Under the pieces are notes generated by a model. The model was not told where the DNA came from. It did not search any database and worked only from the letters and a program-made list of their open reading frames with translations. The position numbers and the translations under genes are program-made. Below are positions 25,595-32,725 of a stretch of DNA of 40,557 nt, piece by piece (positions within the stretch are counted from its first letter, which is position 1; each line of letters begins with the position of its first letter). This stretch comes from Pseudozobellia thermophila (GTDB taxonomy: Bacteria > Bacteroidota > Bacteroidia > Flavobacteriales > Flavobacteriaceae). The stretch covers positions 435,113-475,669 of the forward strand of contig NZ_FQYU01000003.1 in the NCBI RefSeq assembly GCF_900141855.1, read 5' to 3'.

Positions 25595-26092
25595 CTATCT
25601 GTTAGGCACCATTCTTATATAGCGGATGTAACCTTGCCCCTCTACTTTTTCGGTAAGGGTGGCCGAATTCAGTTCGATTTCGGCATCAACGGCATAATAT
25701 TCCTGGTTCTCTACGGCCGACTCAAAACGAACTTTGTAGCCCGCATCGATATGCGAGGCGCTAAAGCCCAAGGAAATAATGTTTCGTTCCCCGTTGCCAA
25801 TGGTGGCCCCCGATAATGCATCCACATTCTCACCGGAGCCATTGCTGAACTTCCACCAGTTTTTTAAGTCGGGAAACCATTCCCGATCATCGCCCTGAAT
25901 GTAAAGCGTCTTTTCGTATTCCCCTTCAGGGTTGATCAAGGAGACCACGACATAGGCCTTTTCGCCCGTGTAGTTGGTCATTTGGATCATGCATTTATAA
26001 CTGACCTCCGGTTCTTTTACAAAGGAAAACAGGCCTAGGACCAAGGTGGTCAGTACTAGAACGGCAGCTAATTTGAATATTTTGGGTTTCAT
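25595..26092 (-). CDS. DUF2271 exported protein with flavinylation-like motif
   Basis: A 165-residue protein with a signal or anchor segment (about 5-25) and the DUF2271 body (YTGEKAYVVVSLINPEGEYEKTLYIQGDDREWFPDLKNWW). Residues 91-97 read D-A-L-S-G-A-T, which fits the D-x-x-[ST]-G-A-T pattern that ApbE transferases use to attach FMN covalently to the final Thr (here Thr97). DUF2271 genes commonly sit beside PepSY membrane reductases, and this one is 4 bases before such a gene and 7 bases after the ankyrin gene. Likely role: a small periplasmic electron carrier between the PepSY reductase and the ferric chelate. No apbE gene is in the window, so the modification is inferred. Confidence 0.85.
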   Translation of the reverse strand: MKPKIFKLAAVLVLTTLVLGLFSFVKEPEVSYKCMIQMTNYTGEKAYVVVSLINPEGEYEKTLYIQGDDREWFPDLKNWWKFSNGSGENVDALSGATIGNGERNIISLGFSASHIDAGYKVRFESAVENQEYYAVDAEIELNSATLTEKVEGQGYIRYIRMVPNR

Positions 26093-26099
26093 GGAATAT

Positions 26100-27608
26100 T
26101 TAATTTAAAAATTGAAGGTTCACCTTGTTTTTGGCCAACAACTCGTTCTCGCTGGCCAGGTCGTATGCGGTTTCACCAAATTCGGTAGTGGACTTGAGGT
26201 CGGCCCCCTCCGCTATCAAATACTTTAAGATTTCCGCGTTTTCCGTCTTCATGGCCGCATAGTGCAAGGGGGTGTTTCCGTCTTTGTCCTTGCCGTTGAT
26301 ATCGGCGCCGAATGCACTCACTTTCTTCAGTACTTCGAGGTTGTTTTTTGAAACGGCCAAATGCCATATCGAGCTATTGTCGGCCTGTAAGCGGGTAAAA
26401 TCGAAGCCTTTGTCTTTCAATGCGGCCACCTTGGCGTCAAAATCACGTGGTTTTCCCCGGCTGCCCATAAGATAGGAGGCCAGGTTGTTGCCTTTGCCAT
26501 CCTTGACATGAACATCGGCACCTTTGGAAATCAGGTAAGACACAACGTCGGCGGAGTTGTTTTGGAGGGCTAGGGCCAAGGCCGTTTGCCCTTTGCCGTT
26601 CGAATGGTCGATGTCGTTCGACTTTTCGGCAAAATAGCTTACGACTTCAAGATTGTTTCTTTCGGCAGCGATCAACAGGGCCGTATTGCCGTCGGCGTCG
26701 ACAGCGTTTGGATCGACCCCTTTTTCTACGAAGTAATCAAAGGCTTTCAGGTCTTTCGAGGATCTGGCCAGGTTGTGCAAGGGGGTAAGGCCTTCCTTGG
26801 TCCTTACATTGGCGTTCAGCCCCAGGCTTTCCAAGTATTGGTACAATTCGATCGAGATGTCCCTGCCCTTGCTTGCGAAGAAAATGGCATTCTCGCCCGT
26901 GGCCTCGTTTTTTTTGGTTGGAATACCGCGTTCGACCAGCTGCTTGAGCACATCGATGTTCCCACCTTGTGAGGCATAGTGGAAAATACCGTTGCCATGG
27001 TCGTCCGTGCTATTGATATCCAAACCTTTACCGATAAAGTAATCTATCAATTTAAGGTCTTTGGCCCTTCCTGCAGCTACCAGCAGCGCATTTTTGCCGT
27101 GGTGGTCCTTTTCGGTTATATCGGCACCCCCTGCGATAAAGGCATCGTAGATGGCGGTGTCCTGTTGCCCGGTCGCGGCTGCAAAGGAAATTGGACCGTA
27201 ACCGTGGGAGTCTACCAGGTCTAATTTCGATCCTTTTTCGATCAGGTACCGTACCAAATCAAGATGGCCGCTCGATGCCGCCCAAAAAACATAGGTACGT
27301 GAATCGTGGGTCCTTTTGTTGATGTCGTTGCCCTGGTCCAATAAAAATTGAACGGTAGGGATCGGGTTTTTTGCAAAAATGGCAAAGGTAACCGCATCAA
27401 ACCCGCCCCTGTTGGCTTGGGTTACCGAATGGCCTTCCTTCATGGTGGCCTGAATGGCCTCAAGGCTAGGTTGTTTTTCCCAATAGTCCCTATTCAAAAA
27501 AGGATTGGGGTCTCGCGGGGCGTTGCGCTGTGCCATGCCACTTACGGAAACAAGGGCGAGGCCGAGCACCAAGGCAAGGGTTCTGACGATAGTTGTTTTC
27601 ATGTTCAT
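26100..27608 (-). CDS. Exported ankyrin-repeat protein of an iron-uptake operon
   Basis: A 502-residue protein with a signal peptide (MNMKTTIVRTLALVLGLALVSVSGMAQ) followed, from about residue 55 to the end, by about a dozen ankyrin repeats. Clear units are DGNTALLIAAERNNLEVVSYF, GQTALALALQNNSADVVSYLISKGADVHVKDGKGN and DGNTPLHYAAMKTENAEILKYLIAEGADL. It should be periplasmic, where it may scaffold or bind a partner protein. It lies between the DUF4374 lipoprotein and DUF2271 genes, so it shares their transcript. A strong hairpin in the 78-bp gap upstream may lower its level compared with the receptor genes. Two starts (27608, 27602) are equally possible. Confidence 0.88.
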   Translation of the reverse strand: MNMKTTIVRTLALVLGLALVSVSGMAQRNAPRDPNPFLNRDYWEKQPSLEAIQATMKEGHSVTQANRGGFDAVTFAIFAKNPIPTVQFLLDQGNDINKRTHDSRTYVFWAASSGHLDLVRYLIEKGSKLDLVDSHGYGPISFAAATGQQDTAIYDAFIAGGADITEKDHHGKNALLVAAGRAKDLKLIDYFIGKGLDINSTDDHGNGIFHYASQGGNIDVLKQLVERGIPTKKNEATGENAIFFASKGRDISIELYQYLESLGLNANVRTKEGLTPLHNLARSSKDLKAFDYFVEKGVDPNAVDADGNTALLIAAERNNLEVVSYFAEKSNDIDHSNGKGQTALALALQNNSADVVSYLISKGADVHVKDGKGNNLASYLMGSRGKPRDFDAKVAALKDKGFDFTRLQADNSSIWHLAVSKNNLEVLKKVSAFGADINGKDKDGNTPLHYAAMKTENAEILKYLIAEGADLKSTTEFGETAYDLASENELLAKNKVNLQFLN

Positions 27609-27631
27609 AGTATTAAGGCTTTAATGGATAA

Positions 27632-27664
27632 AACCATTACCGGGCCGTAGACCCGATAATGGTT
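27632..27664. other. 13-bp stem-loop within the iron-uptake operon
   Basis: AACCATTACCGGG (27632-27644) and CCCGATAATGGTT (27652-27664) pair over 13 positions with one mismatch around loop CCGTAGA. On the minus strand the stem runs into TTTTA. Probably a partial terminator or an mRNA end that sets different levels for receptor/lipoprotein and the downstream three genes. Confidence 0.65.
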
Positions 27665-27686
27665 GTGATTATAATGTTGGATCGCA

Positions 27687-29078
27687 TTACCATGTACCGA
27701 TAAAGTGGCTTCCTTCCGCATTGATCAGTTGGGCCCCCTTGGTCACCTCACCGGTTTCGGTATCCACGATGTAAATGTTTCCATCTTTTCCGACGGGTGC
27801 CTGCGTAAGGTAGATTTCGTTTCCGTCCACGGCAAAGCCTTGGTATTGGAACAACTCAAAATCTACTTCATAAGGGATATCGTCTATTTTGGTTGCGGTT
27901 TTTGCGTTTAAATCCACTAAGGCAAAAAAGCTTTGTCCCCTACCGGAAATACCTTCTTCCGATCCATCATGGCGATAGGCCAGAACGCCCTTTCCGTTCC
28001 CTGCCGGCCTCCAGGCCAATATATAGGCACCTTCGACCCCTAGGGCGTCATCCAAATTGAATACATACGAATCGTCGTATTGGTTGTCCGATCCAATTTT
28101 GAGGATATGGGAACCTTCGGGATCGCCCTGGTTGGCTTGGTAAACGCTTCCGTCATATAGAAAAGCATTGATGCTACGGTATCCATTTGTGTTTCCATGG
28201 CCTACGGTTGACGTAATTATAGTAGGGTTTAACAAGGAAGGATAATCCAAGACAATGGTTTTTGAACCCAAAATTTCAAAGTCACTATCGCTTTCCAAGG
28301 TTTCGGGGTCTACCTTGCTGACACGGGCGCCGATATAGAGTTTGTCCCCGGCTTCATTGAGAACGGGCATATCGATCCTCGATATATAATAACCGGCAGC
28401 TGATTCTTCTTCGCTTAGGGTAATAACATGCTCTTGAAAGTTGTTGATTTGAGAATCTACCAAGTCTAAGGTAACCACGCCAATGGTCGAATTTGTATAT
28501 AGGTAGTTGTCGTCGGTTACATCCTTAGGGGTATCGTTGTCGTCCACTTGATGTTCCGTCGACACATAAACGGCTGCCCCGGTTTTGTCCCCATCGAATA
28601 ATTTGATCCATCGTGGGGCGGTACCTACGTAAGGGGCGATGCTGATCTCGGAACCGGTCGGTTCGAAATCATTGCCGCCGTTTACCAAGTATTTCGTGTA
28701 ATTGCCTCCTGTATCGCCTGCATAGCTGATGTTGAAGATGGTATTGCCGTCTTCCGAAGCTTGTAATCTTGCGGTTCTATTGGAAGGGGCCACAAAGCCG
28801 TTGTTAAACGGGTCTATTTGTACTGTTGGGTCTTTGGCCTCTTCGCTGGTTACGGAATAAATTAAGGTTCCACCATTTCCATCACCCGGGTTTTCGCCCA
28901 TTTTGGCCCCGGCAACGGTAATCCATCTTGAATCTGCCGCTTCCTCCTCGTTTCCTTGCTCTTCCTCTTGTTCTGGTTCCGGAGTTACGGAGTTATCATC
29001 GCTGCTACAGGCGGTCATTAGACCTATGGCAAATAACGCGGTGGCGTACGATTTTAAGTTGAATAAAGGTCGTTTCAT
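27687..29078 (-). CDS. DUF4374 lipoprotein, probable surface chelate-binding partner of the TonB receptor
   Basis: A 463-residue lipoprotein with lipobox GLMTAC (lipidated Cys24), an acidic linker rich in Glu (about 30-48), then a beta-propeller-like body (ASEDGNTIFNISYAG, RWIKLFDGDKTGAAVYVSTEH, DKLYIGARVSKVD, GVLAYRHDG, FFALVDLNAKT, GNIYIVDTETGEVTKGA) typical of DUF4374. The S-S-D-D-N after the cysteine is a Bacteroidota surface-export type signal. The receptor-lipoprotein-PepSY order resembles the XusABC xenosiderophore system of Bacteroides thetaiotaomicron, as I recall it, where the lipoprotein binds the ferric siderophore. It follows the receptor gene after 21 bases. Confidence 0.88.
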   Translation of the reverse strand: MKRPLFNLKSYATALFAIGLMTACSSDDNSVTPEPEQEEEQGNEEEAADSRWITVAGAKMGENPGDGNGGTLIYSVTSEEAKDPTVQIDPFNNGFVAPSNRTARLQASEDGNTIFNISYAGDTGGNYTKYLVNGGNDFEPTGSEISIAPYVGTAPRWIKLFDGDKTGAAVYVSTEHQVDDNDTPKDVTDDNYLYTNSTIGVVTLDLVDSQINNFQEHVITLSEEESAAGYYISRIDMPVLNEAGDKLYIGARVSKVDPETLESDSDFEILGSKTIVLDYPSLLNPTIITSTVGHGNTNGYRSINAFLYDGSVYQANQGDPEGSHILKIGSDNQYDDSYVFNLDDALGVEGAYILAWRPAGNGKGVLAYRHDGSEEGISGRGQSFFALVDLNAKTATKIDDIPYEVDFELFQYQGFAVDGNEIYLTQAPVGKDGNIYIVDTETGEVTKGAQLINAEGSHFIGTW

Positions 29079-29099
29079 AATAGAATCTATTTTGGATAA

Positions 29100-31514
29100 T
29101 TAAAAATTATTTATTGTGTAATTCAGTTTTAGGTAAAAGGCCCTTCCCGGTTTTTGTACCGACAAGTTGTCGTATACGGCTTGGTCAAAAATGTTCTTGA
29201 CATCAAAGCTCAATACAAAGTTCTTTTTGGGGAAGGTGTAGCTCAATCCAAAGTCGTGGGCAATCTGTTCCGGAATTAGAAATTCCTCTTCCCCTGCAGT
29301 ATTGGTTCCTGCCGAGAATTTGTAGCTAAACTCATCGGTATAGTAGGCGTTATAGAACAGGTTCAGCTGTGATTTGGCCTGAATAAAGTCATGCAGGCTA
29401 TATCGCAAGCTGGCGTTCATGGTAAACAAGGGCACATTTGGTACATCGGTTTCTATCCCGGAGTTTACCGTGGTCAGGCTCATTCGGGTAATGTTGAAGT
29501 TAAACCCAAGGTTATTGCCGTAGGAATAGTCGAACTCTCCCTCAATTCCCTTCGATTCGGCCGTATTCTCCAAATTGGTATATTGTACAAATTCGTCGCT
29601 GTCCCTAAGGGCATCGGCATTGGCGGGCAAGCCAATTCTATTTTCAATGTTTCTCGCAAAGAAGTTGGCACCTAGGGTAAGGCCATGTTTGTTTATGTTG
29701 AACTTACCAAGTCGAAATCCTATATTTAGGTTGTCGCTTGTTTCCGGCTTAATGCCCAGGTTGGGAAGCAAGTTGTCCCCCGCATCCCCAAAGACTTCAT
29801 TTTCACTGGGCAAACGGATGGCCTTTTCGGCCGAGGCCAATAAGGTGACGGTGGGCACAAGGGTGTAGGAAGTGGCAAAGCCATATCCGGTATAATCTAC
29901 CTTGCTATTGTAAACTTCGTCTATAACCTCGGTGTTGTCTTCGTTGAACACAGGTTGTGTGTTTAGAACCTTTTGGAGGTAGTGTTTGGCAAAGGCATTG
30001 AGTTTTAGCTTATCCTCAAAGGCATTGAGTTCGTAGCTTAACGATATGATGTTTTTATACAAATCGCTTGTTTGCTGAAAGGTGTTCTCGAGCAAGGAGA
30101 TCATTTCGTCGCTATCCTCCCGGTCAATACCGCTAAATACGTGGTTTACCAGTATTTTGTGATTGTCGTTGATGGCGTACGATAGACCCGAACGAACCGA
30201 GGATACCTTTCTTTCTATTTTGGCGAGTGTCGGGCCGTTTTCATTTTGGGAGTCCCAGATGTAATCGAGGTATTCGCCATCAAACCCGATTCTTCTTTCC
30301 CCGGTCCAACTATAGGCCTGGGCAACGGTATCGTTTACGATGCGGTTGCGCTTACCGTACACCCCGTTGATGTTGAGCTCAAGTCCCTTTACAAAAAGAT
30401 CCTTCTTTCGGTAGGTCAGATTGCCCAGCAGGGCATCCGATTCCAAAAAGCGGCCCTTGTAAGGCAGTTTGGTCACAAAGGTACCGTGTTGTACTTCCTT
30501 GTATTCATCGGAGGCAGTAACACCGACCAAGAATTGATCGGCCCACTTGACATCGGTATAGCCGACTTGGGCCATGCCCCCGGTTGACCGGTAGGCATCA
30601 TAAAACCTTCGCGCCACGATGGGGGTTTCTACGCCATTGGGTGCAATATCGACAATGGTCCTACCTGAAATTTTATAGTCGTTGTCGGAGTAATTGTGAA
30701 AGGCGGAGGCCTTTACGGTAAACCCCGATTTCTCCATGCGGTAGGTGGCGTTCAAATGGGTCTGTAAGGTGTTGAACGAACCGTATGAAAGGGAGGCGTT
30801 CAAGTTGTTCTCGGCCCCCTTATGAAGCACGATGTTAATGGCCCCGCCTACGGCATCACTGGATAAATGTCCTGGCACAACCCCCTTGTATACCTCGATA
30901 TTCTTGATCATTGATGGGGGAATGCTGTTTAGGTTAAAGGAGGAGCCGTAAATGGAGATGGGAATGCCGTCTATAAATATACTTACAGATCGACCCGATA
31001 GGCCGTTTAAGCTGTATTGTACCTCAGATCCCAGCCCCCCGTTTTGCCGTATTTTTACGCCCACGGTGGTGTTCAGCAATTCGTTGGTTTGGATATTTCG
31101 TAAACTGGCTTCTTTGGTGGTTATGGCGTTTACGGCAAAACCTTTGGTCTCCAGTTCCGTTTTGTGCGATTTTCCGTTTACCGTTACCTCGTCGAGGTTT
31201 TCAACGTTTTCCTGAAGGGTAAAATCAATTTTGACGGTGCGCGCTTCTTCGCCAAGGTCGACCGTCGTCGAGCGCTTGCCGTAACCTATAAAGGAAACGG
31301 CCAAGGTATGTCTGCCAAAAGGCACCTTGTCAATGGTATAAAAGCCACTATCGTCAGTCAGTACTCCCAGATTCAGGCCTTCTATCACTACATTGGCATA
31401 GGGGAGGGGATTTCCCGAGGTGTCGCTTACCCTGCCCGATAGGGTGCCAAAAACGTCTTGGCCTTGGACAGAAACGAGCGATATGAGGGTGATAAGCGTA
31501 AAAATGTTCTTCAT
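29100..31514 (-). CDS. TonB-dependent outer-membrane receptor, probably for a ferric chelate
   Basis: An 804-residue receptor. A signal peptide (1-18) is followed by a CarboxypepD_reg-like domain at about 24-102 (LSGRVSDTSGNPLPYANVVIEG, GFYTIDKVPFGRHTLAVSFIGY), a TonB-box-like LDEVTV (about 107-112), a plug at about 118-232 (IQTNELLNTTVGVKIRQNGGLGSEVQ; IFIDGIPISIYG; IKNIEVYKGVVPGHLSSDAVGGAINIVL) and a barrel ending in LKLNYTINNF with the usual terminal Phe. It is the first gene of the operon and has its own promoter (31570-31598). The operon's reductase, the DUF4374 partner and the AraC regulator point to siderophore or haem-type iron import rather than glycans; no SusD partner is present. 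Confidence 0.93.
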   Translation of the reverse strand: MKNIFTLITLISLVSVQGQDVFGTLSGRVSDTSGNPLPYANVVIEGLNLGVLTDDSGFYTIDKVPFGRHTLAVSFIGYGKRSTTVDLGEEARTVKIDFTLQENVENLDEVTVNGKSHKTELETKGFAVNAITTKEASLRNIQTNELLNTTVGVKIRQNGGLGSEVQYSLNGLSGRSVSIFIDGIPISIYGSSFNLNSIPPSMIKNIEVYKGVVPGHLSSDAVGGAINIVLHKGAENNLNASLSYGSFNTLQTHLNATYRMEKSGFTVKASAFHNYSDNDYKISGRTIVDIAPNGVETPIVARRFYDAYRSTGGMAQVGYTDVKWADQFLVGVTASDEYKEVQHGTFVTKLPYKGRFLESDALLGNLTYRKKDLFVKGLELNINGVYGKRNRIVNDTVAQAYSWTGERRIGFDGEYLDYIWDSQNENGPTLAKIERKVSSVRSGLSYAINDNHKILVNHVFSGIDREDSDEMISLLENTFQQTSDLYKNIISLSYELNAFEDKLKLNAFAKHYLQKVLNTQPVFNEDNTEVIDEVYNSKVDYTGYGFATSYTLVPTVTLLASAEKAIRLPSENEVFGDAGDNLLPNLGIKPETSDNLNIGFRLGKFNINKHGLTLGANFFARNIENRIGLPANADALRDSDEFVQYTNLENTAESKGIEGEFDYSYGNNLGFNFNITRMSLTTVNSGIETDVPNVPLFTMNASLRYSLHDFIQAKSQLNLFYNAYYTDEFSYKFSAGTNTAGEEEFLIPEQIAHDFGLSYTFPKKNFVLSFDVKNIFDQAVYDNLSVQKPGRAFYLKLNYTINNF

Positions 31515-31545
31515 AGTCGTAAAAAAGCCGGTTGTTTTTATTAAG

Positions 31546-31558
31546 ATTTAGTCTAAAT
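31546..31558. promoter_or_regulatory. Perfect palindrome ATTTAG-T-CTAAAT, candidate iron-dependent repressor operator
   Basis: The 6-bp arms ATTTAG (31546-31551) and CTAAAT (31553-31558) are exact reverse complements around one T. It lies about 8-20 bases downstream of the predicted TonB-operon transcription start, where a repressor would block elongation or open-complex formation, and upstream of the -7 element of the AraC gene. The TTTAG/CTAAA form is reminiscent of Fur/DtxR-type iron boxes, an inference. Confidence 0.55.
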
Positions 31559-31561
31559 AAA

Positions 31562-31569
31562 TAACTTTG
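31562..31569 (+). promoter_or_regulatory. Candidate -7 element TAACTTTG of the AraC gene
   Basis: TAACTTTG matches TAnnTTTG on the plus strand and directly abuts the opposing minus-strand -7 element at 31570-31577. No TTG at normal spacing was found. The leader to the AraC ATG would be about 64 nt. Confidence 0.45.
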
Positions 31570-31598
31570 CAAATCTAATCTAGGATTTCGGGCTGCAA
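31570..31598 (-). promoter_or_regulatory. Promoter of the TonB operon, TTG-N18-TAGATTTG
   Basis: On the minus strand TTG (31598-31596), an 18-bp spacer and TAGATTTG (31577-31570). Predicted start is near 31566, about 52 bases before the receptor ATG. The start is immediately followed by the palindrome at 31546-31558. Confidence 0.7.
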
Positions 31599-31636
31599 TA
31601 ACGCAAAAGGAAGTTTTAGCAACGAAAAAGGAACAA

Positions 31637-32602
31637 ATGAAGACAGGCCCAACGAGCACGATCGAACATACCGTAAACGGGGTTGCAAAGACATCGGCTA
31701 TCGGGTATCGATACGAAACCGAGACCGGGGCCGTAGAGGGGGAGCACTACGAGGTACGGCTAGAGGGGGCTACCGTTTACGTACGGCGACTTCTGCCCGA
31801 ACACAATGCAAGGATGGCCTTGGTAACCCCCGATGCGTGTTATGGTGTTCATTTTGTTTTGGAAGGTAGCTGTACCTACGTCCGGGAAGGCGGAGGCTAC
31901 CCGGTGGTTTTGCAAGAGGGTGCCTATAACCTGCTGCAATGGCCGGCCAAAAAGAAGATTCAGACCTTTGGGGAAGACAGGGTCGTCTTGGTAGAGGTGC
32001 TGTTTACGAGGTTGTTCGTAGAAGACCTGCTGGGCAAGTCACAGGAATCGGTATATGGACAATTTTTCGAGTTTCCCGGGAAGAGGGCGGATGTGCTGTG
32101 GAAAACGAGCCGGTCGATTTCCCGGGAGATGAAGAAGGAACTCTTCGCAATCCTTGACTGCCCGCATCGGGATCGGGCAAAGTGCAATTACCTGGCTTCG
32201 AAGACCAAGTTGTTGCTGATCGACCTGTTTCTGGGTAGGGGGAAGGCTGGCGCCGACGAAATGAAGGAACAACTGTCGCCATCGGACCGGGAGGCAATGG
32301 AAAGGGTGGTGAAGCATATCAAAAAGCATCTCAAAAAAAAGCTGACGATCAAAGAGTTGTCCGAGATAGCCGGTTTTAATACCACAAAACTAAAAAGTAC
32401 CTTTAAAAAAGTACATCGGACCACTGTGTTCAAATACATTACCCGAACGCGTATGGAAAAGGCCAGTTCATTGATTCTTGAGAAAGACTATTCGATTGCC
32501 CAGGCTTCCTACGAGGTAGGGTATTCGAATCCCCAACATTTTACGGTGGCGTTCAAGAAAACGATGGGCTACCTGCCAAGTGCCTTGCTCTCCTCACAAT
32601 AA
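31637..32602 (+). CDS. AraC-family transcriptional regulator
   Basis: A 321-residue regulator with a C-terminal AraC double helix-turn-helix at about 220-318: MERVVKHIKKHLKKKLTIKELSEIAGFNTTKLKSTFKKV, RTRMEKASSLILEKDYSIAQASYEVGYSNPQHFTVAFKKTMGYLP. The N-terminal 200 residues hold a cupin-like sensor with no recognised ligand, similar in layout to siderophore-sensing regulators such as PchR. It is transcribed divergently from the TonB operon across a 122-bp region, so it most likely activates that operon on sensing its chelate. Next to its stop is a short GGGCAAGCCC stem that is not a proven terminator. Confidence 0.92.
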   Translation: MKTGPTSTIEHTVNGVAKTSAIGYRYETETGAVEGEHYEVRLEGATVYVRRLLPEHNARMALVTPDACYGVHFVLEGSCTYVREGGGYPVVLQEGAYNLLQWPAKKKIQTFGEDRVVLVEVLFTRLFVEDLLGKSQESVYGQFFEFPGKRADVLWKTSRSISREMKKELFAILDCPHRDRAKCNYLASKTKLLLIDLFLGRGKAGADEMKEQLSPSDREAMERVVKHIKKHLKKKLTIKELSEIAGFNTTKLKSTFKKVHRTTVFKYITRTRMEKASSLILEKDYSIAQASYEVGYSNPQHFTVAFKKTMGYLPSALLSSQ

Positions 32603-32725
32603 CTGGTAGGGCAAGCCCGATGAGGGCTCCTAATGGAGGGCAAAAAGGGCTATAAGATAAAGGCGGCGGGCCCCATCCTTCAATATTTTTATTCCTTTTC
32701 CGTTTTTATTGAAAACGGAATTATT

